The position numbers and the translations under genes were made by a program. A stretch of DNA of 47,131 nucleotides from Clostridia bacterium. GTDB taxonomy: Bacteria; Bacillota; Clostridia; Christensenellales; Borkfalkiaceae. Numbering within the stretch: the stretch's first letter is position 1; each line of letters begins with the position of its first letter. Where the stretch lies: positions 1 through 47,131 of the forward strand of contig JAGHJP010000051.1 in assembly GCA_017886575.1 (NCBI GenBank), given 5' to 3'. Below, one piece after another: positions 1 through 8,258 of the stretch. The notes beneath the pieces were generated by a model. It saw only the letters and a program-made list of their open reading frames with translations. It was not told the DNA's origin and made no database searches.

Positions 1-13
1 ATATAGTATTCAT

Positions 14-92
14 AGAGTAACAGCCTCGTTTGTTTGGTTTTTTTTGGTGATTAAACTATATCACAAACTTCTTGGCTTGTTACTCTTTTTTT
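14..92 (+). terminator. terminator-like stem with a large loop
   Basis: The arm AGAGTAACAGCC (14-25) is complementary, apart from one bulged T, to GGCTTGTTACTCT (74-86), which runs into a stretch of seven T. The loop of about 48 nt holds a small GTGAT/ATCAC hairpin. This fits a rho-independent terminator, or an attenuator with a structured loop, for a gene to the left of the window. The loop is unusually large, so the call is tentative. Confidence 0.45.
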
Positions 93-155
93 ATCATCTT
101 TGTCTCATATCTATTGTAATCATACACAAAAGAGAAAAAAATAAACGAAAGGTTA

Positions 156-184
156 TTGACATTCCGCCGATTTTGGGGTACAAT
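156..184 (+). promoter_or_regulatory. sigma-A promoter of rplI
   Basis: Perfect -35 TTGACA (156-161), 17-nt spacer and -10 TACAAT (179-184). The predicted start near 191 leaves an 88-nt leader. That leader can fold a GGCGGAAG/CTTCCGCC stem and a CCCGC/GCGGG stem before the ribosome-binding site. Confidence 0.8.
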
Positions 185-278
185 GATATGGACGGAACGC
201 AAAGGCGGCGGAAGTGTGGCTTTCCCCTTCCGCCCGCACCGCATTGCGGGACCATTTCAAACGGAGGACACGGACAAC

Positions 279-722
279 ATGAAAGTTATTTTGAAGGCAG
301 ACGTTAAAGGCAGCGGAAAAAAGGGCGACGTCATCGAAGTTTCCGAGGGCTATGCCAAGAACTTTCTTCTGAAAAAGAACCTCGCCGAGGCCGCCACCGC
401 CGCTTCGCTGAACGAGGCGATGCAGAAAAAGAAGGCGAAAGAATTTCACAGGGCCGAGGAGGTCAAGGCGATGCAGGCGCTTGCCGCCTCGCTGAAGGGC
501 AAAAAGATCACCCTCGCCATCAAGACGGGCGAAAACGGAAAACTTTTCGGCTCGGTCACGTCCGCGCAGATCGCGCAGGAACTCGCCGCCCTGGGCACGG
601 ACGTGGACAAGAAGAAAATTTTGCTCAAAGAGCCCATCAAAAACCTGGGCGTTTATACCGTGACCGTCCGCCTGATGGAAGGGGCGGAAGCCGACGTCAC
701 CGTGGAGGTCGTGCCCGCCTGA
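279..722 (+). CDS. rplI: 50S ribosomal protein L9
   Basis: A 147-residue protein, the usual length of L9, which binds 23S rRNA domain V near the base of the L1 stalk. The N-terminal domain begins MKVILKADVKGSGKKGDV and carries the conserved GYAKNFLL segment. A charged helix follows (about residues 45-75), then a C-terminal domain with a TGENGKLFGSVTS core and a valine-rich end. The ATG at 279 was chosen because ACGGAGGA lies 10 nt upstream and the L9 consensus starts exactly there; the frame is open further upstream but that stretch has no L9 similarity. It is a single-gene unit with its own promoter and a strong terminator. Confidence 0.97.
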   Translation: MKVILKADVKGSGKKGDVIEVSEGYAKNFLLKKNLAEAATAASLNEAMQKKKAKEFHRAEEVKAMQALAASLKGKKITLAIKTGENGKLFGSVTSAQIAQELAALGTDVDKKKILLKEPIKNLGVYTVTVRLMEGAEADVTVEVVPA

Positions 723-750
723 ACCCCGAACGGGAGCCGATGGTTTTTCC

Positions 751-773
751 GGTATATACCATGTATATACCAT
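751..773. repeat. GGTATATACC palindrome with 10-bp direct repeat
   Basis: TATATACCAT occurs at 753-762 and again at 764-773. The first copy lies in the perfect palindrome GGTATATACC (751-760) and the second in GTATATAC. It sits between the rplI stop and its terminator. No function assigned. Confidence 0.6.
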
Positions 774-790
774 ACCGATGCATATGTTTT

Positions 791-827
791 ACGGCGCGCG
801 GCATTTTGCCGCGCGCCGTCTTTTTTT
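791..827 (+). terminator. rho-independent terminator of rplI
   Basis: Perfect 13-bp stem ACGGCGCGCGGCA / TGCCGCGCGCCGT with a 3-nt loop, then CTTTTTTTG. It lies about 70 nt after the rplI stop. Confidence 0.92.
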
Positions 828-900
828 GTTTGCAACGATACTCTTCCGCGGCAAAGCCGGAACGCCGCGCCGGCACCGCCCGCATGTCCTTATGGTACCC

Positions 901-1683
901 CTACTTACGGAGCAGGCGCACCAAATAAGAGAAGAGCACGCCCAGCAGGGATACCGCGAGCGCGAGGGTCAAAAAGCAGAGCATGCAGGCGCCCGCCCCG
1001 ATGACCCAGCGGGTAAACGTTTGCAGCGCGGCGGGGCTGACGAGCCCCGTCACGACGTCGGCGAGCAGCAGGAGCGCAAGGAGCGTTACCAGACCGGCAA
1101 CGGCGTTGCGGATGTCGGCGCCGCTCAAAGTCATATGGAGCGAAAGGAAGATGCCGATCAAAAGAAAGACCCACCACTGCCAGGTGACGACGCCCGCAAA
1201 GAAAGAGCCGATGACGGCAAAAATACCGGAAAACAAACTTTCAAAGTCCCTTGCCTCCTCCGAAAAAGAAAGGGCGTCGACCGCCGCGGTGAAATCGGGC
1301 AAAAGCAGTTTTGCCAGCCCGTAGAGCAGCAGGGAGATGACGACGATCGGCGCAACGCCGATGAAAAAATTTCCGATGCGCTGATAAAAATTACGGCGGT
1401 TGTACGAATGGTTGACATAGCCGAGCGTGCCGTCGGCGGAGCTGACGGAAAACAATTTGATGTCCGTGATCTTATGTCCGAAAATGATGCAAAAGAGAGC
1501 GTGCGACAATTCGTGCACGGGCGTGCCGATGATGCCCGTGACGTAACAGACGGTGCGCCCGTACCGGCCGAAGTTGGAATAAAACCTCTTGTTGCAAAGC
1601 GATATCAGCCACCCGAAGAGAAAAATCACCCCGACCGTAAATACGACTTGCAACAGAAAACTGACGACGATCTCCGCAAACAT
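901..1683 (-). CDS. M50-like membrane zinc metalloprotease
   Basis: A 260-residue integral membrane protein. An N-terminal membrane segment (about 5-27) is followed by GTPVHELSHALF near residue 53, a classic HExxH zinc site inside a hydrophobic stretch, as in M50 intramembrane proteases. Four or five further hydrophobic segments follow, around residues 105-125, 155-180, 190-210 and 225-255. The usual second M50 motif (NxxPxxxxDG) is not obvious; SGADIRNA near residue 185 may supply the third zinc ligand. Substrate unknown; the related M50B branch is poorly characterised. The start has GGGAGGGAG just upstream and its own promoter. It lies downstream of galK but 271 bp away, so probably separate. 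The zinc protease call is good; a role is not assignable. Confidence 0.7.
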   Translation of the reverse strand: MFAEIVVSFLLQVVFTVGVIFLFGWLISLCNKRFYSNFGRYGRTVCYVTGIIGTPVHELSHALFCIIFGHKITDIKLFSVSSADGTLGYVNHSYNRRNFYQRIGNFFIGVAPIVVISLLLYGLAKLLLPDFTAAVDALSFSEEARDFESLFSGIFAVIGSFFAGVVTWQWWVFLLIGIFLSLHMTLSGADIRNAVAGLVTLLALLLLADVVTGLVSPAALQTFTRWVIGAGACMLCFLTLALAVSLLGVLFSYLVRLLRK

Positions 1684-1737
1684 GTTTCTCCCTCCCGCGG
1701 CGGCCCGCTTTTTTGCGCCGCCGCCCGCTTTTATCCC

Positions 1738-1766
1738 ATTATATCACAAATCTCTCCGCTTTTCAA
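1738..1766 (-). promoter_or_regulatory. promoter of the M50-like protease gene
   Basis: Read on the minus strand: -35 TTGAAA, 17-nt spacer, -10 TATAAT. The leader of about 45 nt contains a GC-rich hairpin (GCGGCGGC with GCCGCCGC) directly before the ribosome-binding site. Confidence 0.7.
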
Positions 1767-1840
1767 GGCCGTGCGGCAACTTTGCGGTATTTTTATGCCG
1801 CAGAGGGTAAAATTGTGACAAGACACGCGCCTTTTTCTTT

Positions 1841-1880
1841 GGCATGCCCCTATTCTTTTACCCGTTCAACGCGGGCATGG
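1841..1880. repeat. CATGCCCG-family intergenic repeat unit
   Basis: GGCATGCCCC (1841-1850) faces GCGGGCATGG (1871-1880), giving CATGCCC/GGGCATG arms around a 24-nt loop. The same two half-elements in the same order occur at 21870-21950. It lies between galK and the M50-like gene. Confidence 0.6.
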
Positions 1881-1954
1881 GTTCATATCGTTTTTTAACG
1901 CGAAAGTACATATCCGCCTCTTTCCCCTCTTTCCGCCTTCCGCAATAACGCGCG

Positions 1955-3094
1955 TCATTCGTCGGCGGCGAATGAAAGGGTGATGCCGTCGGAAACATCC
2001 GCTTCGTAAAAGCGGGCGGTATAGCCCGTTTCTTTCCGATAACGCGCGGAAACATACGATTTGAAATCGCCGAGGGCTTCCGTGCGGACGAGAGAAACGG
2101 TGCAGCCGCCGAACCCCGCCCCCGTCATGCGCGAACCGAGACAGGCGGGATGAGATTGCGCCGCTGCCGCCAAGGCGTCCGGTTCCTTTCCCGTCACCTC
2201 ATAGAGGTCGCGCAGGGAAGCGTGCGAAGCGTTGAGCAGTTCCCCCAGACGCGCCGAGTCGCCCCCCTTCATCGCCTCGGCGGCGCATGACACGCGAGCA
2301 CATTCCTCCACGACGTGGCGGGCACGGGCGCGCAATTTTTCGGGCAGGAGGTACGCATATTTTTCAAAGTCGCCCGCCGTCACCTCGGCAAGGCAGTTGA
2401 CGGGCAGTTTTTTGCGCAGGATCGCGAGCGCCTCCTCCGTTTCTGCGCGGCGTTCGTTGTACTTGCTCTGCACGAGATCGTGCGGTTTGCAGCAATCGGC
2501 AATGACGAGGGAACAGCCGCCGAGCGCGAACGAAATGTATTCGCATTGCAGTGTGCCGCAATCGAGCAGCATGGCATACCCCCGCCTGCCGCAGGCGGAG
2601 GCATATTGGTCCATAATGCCGCAGTTGACGCCCGCAAACTCCCGCTCGGCTTTCTGCGCGAGCAGGGCGACTTCGACGGGGTCGAACGGTTCCCCCGCAG
2701 CCGCCGCCAGCGCGGCGATCGTCGAAACCTCGATCGCCGCCGAGGAGGACAGCCCGCTGCCGAAGGGCACCGTACAGCTTTGAAGCATGTCGCAGCCGAC
2801 GAGTTTATGCCCCGCCCGCTTCCAGAAAAGCGCGCTGCCCGCCTGATAGTTGCCGTAGCGCAACCCCCGGTATGCTTCCAAATTGCCGATATCGAGGGAG
2901 ACGGAGCCGGGCAGCGTGGTCCAGAAGAGATTGATCTTATCCGTCCCGTTGGGGCGGACGTACACCGTGTTGCAGAGGGAGAGTGCCGCGGGAAGGACTT
3001 TGCCGCCGCAATAGTCCACATGTTCCCCGATGATGTTGACCCTGCCCGCGGCGGTGACTTTACAGGCATAGCGCCCGAATTCCGTTTCATTCAT
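1955..3094 (-). CDS. galK: galactokinase
   Basis: GHMP-family kinase of 379 residues that phosphorylates galactose to galactose-1-phosphate, first step of the Leloir pathway in the cytoplasm. The galactokinase signature GRVNIIGEHVDYCGG is near the N-terminus, the phosphate-binding GHMP motif VPFGSGLSSSAAIE near residue 115, and the C-terminal GHMP motif SRMTGAGFGGCTVSLV near residue 335. A GTG 12 nt upstream in frame overlaps the AGAGGAG ribosome-binding site, so the ATG at 3094, 11 nt after that site, is preferred. It follows the beta-galactosidase gene by 44 nt, so the two are probably one operon releasing and activating galactose. galT and galE are not in the window. Confidence 0.95.
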   Translation of the reverse strand: MNETEFGRYACKVTAAGRVNIIGEHVDYCGGKVLPAALSLCNTVYVRPNGTDKINLFWTTLPGSVSLDIGNLEAYRGLRYGNYQAGSALFWKRAGHKLVGCDMLQSCTVPFGSGLSSSAAIEVSTIAALAAAAGEPFDPVEVALLAQKAEREFAGVNCGIMDQYASACGRRGYAMLLDCGTLQCEYISFALGGCSLVIADCCKPHDLVQSKYNERRAETEEALAILRKKLPVNCLAEVTAGDFEKYAYLLPEKLRARARHVVEECARVSCAAEAMKGGDSARLGELLNASHASLRDLYEVTGKEPDALAAAAQSHPACLGSRMTGAGFGGCTVSLVRTEALGDFKSYVSARYRKETGYTARFYEADVSDGITLSFAADE

Positions 3095-3138
3095 ACAAGG
3101 CGTCACTCCTCTTCTTCAAAATAAGACAACGGGCACGA

Positions 3139-5523
3139 TCATATACATTCATACCCTTGTTTGTTCCCCCGCACTTTTATCTCCGTCTCTCCCCGCAGCC
3201 TGCCGTCCGTCGCCGTCACGATGACCGCGGAAGCGTCTGCGGACGCCCTGACGACCGCCATCGCCTCGCCGTAATAGGTGTCCGTTTCGTCCGTCATGTA
3301 GCCGCGTTCGTTGTAGGGGCACGCGCAGCCGAGCGCCAAAAGCTCGCCGCCCGCCACGCTGACTTTCAGGACGCCCCGTTCGAGCGGTTTGACAGTGCCC
3401 GCCGCGTCGGTATAGCGCAGACGCACGAAACACAGCCCGCCCCCTTCGGTCGTTTCCCTTTCGGGCGCGACGGAAAGCACGGTCTCCTCCCCCGCCGTGC
3501 GCAGGGAATTGCGCGACAGTTCTTTCCCGTTTTCGTCCAGGGCGACCGCCGTCACCTCGCCGCCGCGATACGTCGTGCGGAAAACGAAACAGCAATTTTT
3601 TCCGCGTTTCTTTCTGCCGACCCGCTTGCCGTTGATATAGAGTTCCACAGCGGGCGCGCGGGAATACACCTCCACCCGCGCCTTTTTCCCGTCCAGCCCG
3701 TTCCACGACCAGGACGGGCGCGCGTTGGAAAATTTCCACGCCGACGGCGAGTGCTTTTCGTCCGTATTGCCGACAGGCACGACGGCGATCTGCGGCACGT
3801 CGGTGAGGCCGAACGCCACGCGGGTGTATGCCGCCTCGCCCAGCGGGTTCCCGAGAAGGTCGAGCCTGCCGCTGCCCGCGCTGATCCAGCCGGGACCGTG
3901 GCGGAAATCGGGCGCATACTCTTTATATTCCCAGGCGCCCACGCCGACCTCGCCAAGGTAGTCCATGCCCGCCCAGACAAAGTCGCCGATTAGCGCGGGG
4001 TGTTTTTTGGCGATCTCCATAAACCGACAGGCGTCCGAACAGAACGTTTCGCTGCCCAGGATCACCCGGCCGGGATATTTCTTCAGATCGCCTTCATAGC
4101 GGAGAATGCCGTAGTTATACCCCGCGACGTCCATCGCCGCATAACAGCCGCGCGTCTTTCTGTCGCAGCCGGGCAGCTTTGCCATGATCTTCATGAAATT
4201 TGCCCCCAGCCGCCCCGCAAGGTCGTTGAAAAATTCGCTGCCCACCTTTTTTTGCGGGTTCTCGCGCGCTTTTTTGTCGGTATACACGCCGAAACCGAGA
4301 GCGTGCAGGTAGTTGAAAAAGATGTTGACGCCCGCCGTCACGGGGCGGTCGGGGTCGAGTTTTTTGCAGACCGCGCGCATCTTGCGGAAGAATTCTATCC
4401 CCTTTGCCTGTCCCGTTTCGGCGACCTCGTTGCCGAGGGAGTACATCACGACGGAGGGGTGGTTGAAGTCCTTTTCGATCATGTCCGTTATGTCGCGCTC
4501 GTACCATGCGGGAACATAGTCGGCATAGTCGTACATGGTCTTGTGGATGTACCACATGTCGACGTATTCGTCCATCATCAGCACGCCCAGCCGGTCGCAG
4601 GCACGGAGCATGGCCTTGGAGCAGGGATTATGCGCGCTGCGCACGGCGTTGTAGCCCGTCTCTTTCAAAAGGCGTATCTTGCGCTCCTCCGCCTCTTCGA
4701 AGCACCGCGCGCCGAGGATGCCGTTGTCGTGATGGATGCACGCCCCCCGCAGGATGACCCGCGCGCCGTTGATGCAAAACCCGTTTTCCGCGTCGCACGA
4801 AACCGTGCGTATGCCGAACGTTTCCGTGACTTCGTCGCCGCCGAAGCGGGCGGTGCAGGTATAGAGATTCGGCTCTTCGGGCGACCAAAGCGCGGCATGC
4901 GGCACTTCGACGGCGAACACCGCCTCCCCGTCGCTCTCCGCAGTCACGGACGCGGCCGAAACGCCCTCCCGTTCCACGGACAGCCGCACCTCCCCGGGCT
5001 CGCTCGTCCGGACGCGGACTTCCACTACGGCAGGGTCGATCGTCAGGGTGCGGATGCGCACGCCGTTCAGAAGGATGTGCCGCCGCTCCTGTACGAACAT
5101 GGTCACGGGACGATAGATGCCCGCGCCCGAATACCAGCGGCTGTTGGGCTGATCGGCGTTGCGCGCCGTGACGCGGACCGTATTCTCTTCGCCGCAACGG
5201 AGGAACCGACTCACGGGGACGAAAAAGCCGATATAGCCGTACGGGCGGGACATCGCCTTTTCGCCGTTGATATACACTTCGGCGTTGCGGTAAACGCCCT
5301 CGAATTCCAGCGTAACCACTTTATCGGCAAAATCGGACGGCACGAAAAAAGTCTTTTCATACACATAGTCGTGCCCTTCGAACCAGCCCGTGTTCGTACC
5401 GCCGTCGCTCTCCGCCGTGCGTTTCTCTCCGATCATCGCGTCGTGCGGGAGCGTGACGTCCGACCACGCCGCATCCTCCGCGCGTCTCCATTTCCAGCCG
5501 CGATTGAAATCGAAAACCTTCAT
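3139..5523 (-). CDS. glycoside hydrolase family 2 beta-galactosidase
   Basis: A 794-residue GH2 enzyme predicted to hydrolyse terminal beta-galactosides. An N-terminal sugar-binding jelly roll (about 1-150, with YRNAEVYINGEKA and RWYSGAGIYRPV) precedes an Ig-like domain and a TIM barrel. The acid/base is Glu366 in SLGNEV and the nucleophile is Glu492 in LGSETF. After the barrel comes a DUF4982-type Ig-like module (WSWNGLDGKKARVEVYS). No signal peptide, so probably cytoplasmic, acting on imported oligosaccharide. The ATG at 5523 has AGAGAGGA upstream and starts the GH2 consensus; longer in-frame extensions upstream run through the promoter. The galK neighbour supports galactoside as substrate, but beta-glucuronidase or another GH2 specificity cannot be excluded by reading. 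Confidence 0.88.
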   Translation of the reverse strand: MKVFDFNRGWKWRRAEDAAWSDVTLPHDAMIGEKRTAESDGGTNTGWFEGHDYVYEKTFFVPSDFADKVVTLEFEGVYRNAEVYINGEKAMSRPYGYIGFFVPVSRFLRCGEENTVRVTARNADQPNSRWYSGAGIYRPVTMFVQERRHILLNGVRIRTLTIDPAVVEVRVRTSEPGEVRLSVEREGVSAASVTAESDGEAVFAVEVPHAALWSPEEPNLYTCTARFGGDEVTETFGIRTVSCDAENGFCINGARVILRGACIHHDNGILGARCFEEAEERKIRLLKETGYNAVRSAHNPCSKAMLRACDRLGVLMMDEYVDMWYIHKTMYDYADYVPAWYERDITDMIEKDFNHPSVVMYSLGNEVAETGQAKGIEFFRKMRAVCKKLDPDRPVTAGVNIFFNYLHALGFGVYTDKKARENPQKKVGSEFFNDLAGRLGANFMKIMAKLPGCDRKTRGCYAAMDVAGYNYGILRYEGDLKKYPGRVILGSETFCSDACRFMEIAKKHPALIGDFVWAGMDYLGEVGVGAWEYKEYAPDFRHGPGWISAGSGRLDLLGNPLGEAAYTRVAFGLTDVPQIAVVPVGNTDEKHSPSAWKFSNARPSWSWNGLDGKKARVEVYSRAPAVELYINGKRVGRKKRGKNCCFVFRTTYRGGEVTAVALDENGKELSRNSLRTAGEETVLSVAPERETTEGGGLCFVRLRYTDAAGTVKPLERGVLKVSVAGGELLALGCACPYNERGYMTDETDTYYGEAMAVVRASADASAVIVTATDGRLRGETEIKVRGNKQGYECI

Positions 5524-5559
5524 CGTGTGTCCTCTCTTTATCTGTTTTTTCTCATAACC

Positions 5560-5588
5560 ATGATAACAGATATTGCCGCTTTTTACAA
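5560..5588 (-). promoter_or_regulatory. promoter of the GH2-galK operon
   Basis: Minus strand: -35 TTGTAA, 17-nt spacer, -10 TATCAT. No catabolite-repression operator was recognised close by. Confidence 0.55.
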
Positions 5589-5634
5589 GAAATTTTTTGA
5601 CGTTACATGGACATTTTTTGCGTGCACAGGGCGG

Positions 5635-5670
5635 AAAAAGTAAGGGCGGCCGATCGCAACGGCCGCCCTT
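5635..5670 (-). terminator. terminator of the glycosyltransferase operon
   Basis: AAGGGCGGCCG and CGGCCGCCCTT form a perfect 11-bp stem with a 7-nt loop. On the minus strand it is followed by ACTTTTTCC, 12 nt after the glycosyltransferase stop. Confidence 0.88.
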
Positions 5671-5681
5671 CCCAACGGATC

Positions 5682-6842
5682 TCATTTACCGCAGGGTCTT
5701 TCTTTTTCTTTCTTCTCCTCGTACTCGGCGTATTCGTACACCTCCAGCGTCTTGTCCGTCACGTCGTCCCAACTGTACGGCATGACCATGTTTTTATGCG
5801 TCTGCACGTGCAGGTTCAAAATCTTCTTGATCTGATGCCGCAATCTGTCCACGTTGCCGCGTTCGAATACGAAGCAATCTTCGTTGATGACCTCGGTATT
5901 CTCCGCAATATCCGAAACCAGACACACGTTGCCGTACGAGAGCGCTTCCAGCAAACTCATGGGCATGCCCTCGATGTCCGACGGTAAAACGTACAGATAT
6001 GCGTTGCTGTACAACTCCTCCAGCGCCTGCCCTTCCACAAAGCCCGTCATGATGATGCTCGGGTCTCCCTTGCACATCCGCTTTACTTCTTCAAAGTATT
6101 CGTCGCTGTGCGAAGGCCCGCCCGCGATCACCAGTTTTTTATCCGTACCCGTCTGCTCCACCACCTTCTTCCACGCGGGGATCAGGTATTGCAGCCCTTT
6201 TTCCGGCACGATGCGCGCAAGGAAGAGAACATAGCTGTTCGGCGTCAGCTTCCATTTTTTGGTGATGAGATCGGTCGGTTTCAATACGGGCAGATCGACC
6301 CCGTTGGGGATATACGTCGTCGTGCGGTGATATTTGTCCGCAAAATATTTTTGATTGTTCTTGGAAAGAACGATGACCTTGTCGGCATATTTGACGGCTT
6401 TCCGCTCGGCGTTGCGCAGGACCTTGCTTGCCAACGCGCCCCACTTGCCCCGCTGCCAGTCCAGCCCGTGAATGGTGACGACGATCTTATATTTTCTCTT
6501 TTCCCGCTTCGGCAAAAGATTCAGAAAGAAACAGGGACCCTCCGCATGAAAATGCAGGACGTCGAATTCTCCCTTCTTTGCCATTTTCCGCGCCTTTAAG
6601 GTCGCAAAAAAGGCATACACGATCGCGTCGAACGACTTTTTGTTGATGGTGAATATCTCTTTGATCTTACAGCCCTTGTATTCGGTCACGGGCTTTTCGC
6701 CCTTCGGAAGTTTGCGCCTGCGGTTGAAGAGCGTGACTTCGTGCCCGCGCGCCGCCATGCGTGTGGACAGTTCCTCGACGACGATCTCCACGCCGCCTTC
6801 CCTGGAAGGGACTTTCTTTTGCCCGATCATTGCTATTTTCAT
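5682..6842 (-). CDS. GT4-family glycosyltransferase
   Basis: A 386-residue GT-B fold enzyme that adds a sugar to a growing surface polysaccharide on the cytoplasmic face. The N-terminal acceptor domain starts MKIAMIGQKKVPSREGGVE with the glycine-rich loop, and HFHAEGP and IHGLDWQRGKW lie in the middle. The C-terminal nucleotide-sugar domain has LFLARIVPEKGLQYLI and the E-x7-E motif in EGMPMSLLEA. The N-terminus resembles rhamnosyl/glucosyl transferases of capsule loci (DUF1972 type). It follows the sugar transferase by 92 nt and ends the operon. Donor and acceptor sugars cannot be read from the sequence. Confidence 0.87.
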   Translation of the reverse strand: MKIAMIGQKKVPSREGGVEIVVEELSTRMAARGHEVTLFNRRRKLPKGEKPVTEYKGCKIKEIFTINKKSFDAIVYAFFATLKARKMAKKGEFDVLHFHAEGPCFFLNLLPKREKRKYKIVVTIHGLDWQRGKWGALASKVLRNAERKAVKYADKVIVLSKNNQKYFADKYHRTTTYIPNGVDLPVLKPTDLITKKWKLTPNSYVLFLARIVPEKGLQYLIPAWKKVVEQTGTDKKLVIAGGPSHSDEYFEEVKRMCKGDPSIIMTGFVEGQALEELYSNAYLYVLPSDIEGMPMSLLEALSYGNVCLVSDIAENTEVINEDCFVFERGNVDRLRHQIKKILNLHVQTHKNMVMPYSWDDVTDKTLEVYEYAEYEEKKEKERPCGK

Positions 6843-6906
6843 GTCATCGTTTCCTTTTGTGATGTTGACGCCTTCTTCGTCATACCCATATTTTATGTAA
6901 CGTTTT

Positions 6907-6924
6907 GCGCAGGCATGCCTGCGC
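6907..6924. repeat. GCGCAGGCATGCCTGCGC perfect palindrome
   Basis: An 18-bp perfect palindrome between the sugar transferase and glycosyltransferase genes, centred on GGCATGCC. It shares GCGCAGG(G)CATGCC with intergenic sites near 12877 and 21866. Confidence 0.65.
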
Positions 6925-6934
6925 TCTCTTTCCT

Positions 6935-7870
6935 TTACTCTCCGCTTCTGTCAAAGAGGACCATGTATGCGCCTTTGAAAATGATCTTCAAGTCCAGCCC
7001 GGCGCTCTGGCGGGCGATGTAGTCCAGATCCAGCCTGACCCATTCCTCGAAAGGGATATCGTTCCGGTTCTTCTGTATCTGCCACAGGCAAAGCAAGCCG
7101 CCCTTCACGTCGAAACGGTGCAACTGTTCGACGGTGTACTCCTTCACTTCGTCGGGAAGCGCCGGACGGGGCCCGACCACGCTCATGTCCCCGCGGATGA
7201 TGTTCAAAAGCTGCGGCAGTTCGTCGCAACTGGTCTTGCGCAGGAACTTTCCGAACTTGGTGATGCGCGGGTCGTCCTTCATTTTGAACACGGGCGGATC
7301 CGCCTCGTTCAGTCCCGCTTCGATCAGCTGCGCCTTCATTTCCTCGGCGTTCGGAACCATCGAACGGATCTTGAACAACTTGAATTCCTTTCGGTTTTTA
7401 CCCACCCGCGTGGAAGTGTAGACGGGATTGACGAACCGCTTGCCGCCCTTCTCCTTCTTCACGGGCGTCAGGCTGCAATCGAAGGCGACACCGTCCTTTC
7501 TGATGATGCGCGTCACACCCTTTCCCGCGGGCATGCTATCGTCCGCACGTTCGATGTGCAATTCATACCGGGGGTGACGGAAGTCTTCCGCCCACTTAAT
7601 GAAGAGGCAGAGCAAGATCAAAGGCGAAAGAACGATGAGCATCAAAGTTGCGGATACGATGTCAAACGTCCGCTTGCAGAATTTATACAGGGCGTGCCCG
7701 ACCCCTTTCCGCTCATAAGATTGCCACGCCTGCCGCGGCAAAGCCTGTGCGGGAGCGGGCGCATATCCGGCATTGACATCCGCCGCATCCATGTCCGCGC
7801 CCAGCGCCGCCCCGGCATCTGCCACGGCGATCTCCTCGCGTATATCCTTTTCCGTTTTATTCTCCATCAT
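6935..7870 (-). CDS. bacterial sugar transferase (polyprenyl-phosphate glycosyl-1-phosphate transferase)
   Basis: A 311-residue initiating transferase that loads a sugar-1-phosphate onto undecaprenyl phosphate to begin exopolysaccharide synthesis. A variable, acidic and alanine-rich cytoplasmic tail of about 60 residues comes first. The membrane hairpin RTFDIVSATLMLIVLSP follows, then the catalytic domain with KIRSM, DDPRITKFGKFLRKTSCDELPQ and MSVVGPRP. This is the short, single-anchor form. The ATG at 7870 was chosen for GGGAGAG 5 nt upstream; an adjacent ATG at 7867 is possible. It is the first gene of a two-gene operon with the glycosyltransferase and has a leader of about 350 nt. Confidence 0.9.
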   Translation of the reverse strand: MMENKTEKDIREEIAVADAGAALGADMDAADVNAGYAPAPAQALPRQAWQSYERKGVGHALYKFCKRTFDIVSATLMLIVLSPLILLCLFIKWAEDFRHPRYELHIERADDSMPAGKGVTRIIRKDGVAFDCSLTPVKKEKGGKRFVNPVYTSTRVGKNRKEFKLFKIRSMVPNAEEMKAQLIEAGLNEADPPVFKMKDDPRITKFGKFLRKTSCDELPQLLNIIRGDMSVVGPRPALPDEVKEYTVEQLHRFDVKGGLLCLWQIQKNRNDIPFEEWVRLDLDYIARQSAGLDLKIIFKGAYMVLFDRSGE

Positions 7871-8223
7871 GTTTTCTCTCCCGTAAGTTCTTTTTTGTTG
7901 CCGCCATGGCATGCCCCCCGGGCTCATGCACGCCGTCCGCGATCAAAAAAATAAAAAATTTGCCCCTCTCGGCCGGATGGACAAAATAACAGCTTTCCCC
8001 TCGGATTTGAGGGGCGCCTTCGCTTTTTTGTATTGAGTTTTGCCGCGCTCCTGCAATTTCATTGCCTTGCCTGCTTCCTACCCATACATAGTCTTTTTTC
8101 GGCCGTTCGGCATAAACGGGTTCATGCCCGCAATTATTTTCGGCTCCGCAAATTTTTTCTCTCGTCAAGCGTCGGTAAAAGAGCCTTTCAAAAGTATATT
8201 TCTTAATATTACAATACTTTGAT
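7871..8223 (-). ncRNA. long structured leader of the sugar transferase operon (candidate attenuator)
   Basis: From the promoter at 8230-8258 to the start codon there are about 350 nt with no convincing gene. The minus-strand RNA can form a GGCTC/GAGCC closing stem, a CGGG/CCCG hairpin and a CCCCTC/GAGGGG hairpin (about 7999-8016). A downstream GAGAGGGGC segment can compete for the same CCCCTC and is followed by AAATTTTTTATTTTTTT, like an attenuator terminator. The leader contains one CATGCCCGC and one GGCATGCCCC repeat unit. I could not match it to any riboswitch class I know. Confidence 0.4.
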
Positions 8224-8229
8224 GGCTAC

Positions 8230-8258
8230 ATTATATCATCTTTTCGGCGGATAATCAA
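8230..8258 (-). promoter_or_regulatory. promoter of the sugar transferase operon
   Basis: Minus strand: -35 TTGATT, 17-nt spacer, -10 TATAAT. Confidence 0.7.

Noticed and set aside
153-773. Long minus-strand frame opposite rplI
   Set aside because: Antisense shadow of a certain ribosomal protein gene in GC-rich DNA; no ribosome-binding site or recognisable domain.
3104-3106. GTG as the galK start
   Set aside because: It overlaps the Shine-Dalgarno sequence itself; the ATG at 3094 is correctly spaced.
7857-8168. 103-residue open frame on the minus strand in the sugar transferase leader
   Set aside because: It overlaps the likely start of the sugar transferase gene in another frame, has no family resemblance, and covers the predicted leader stems.
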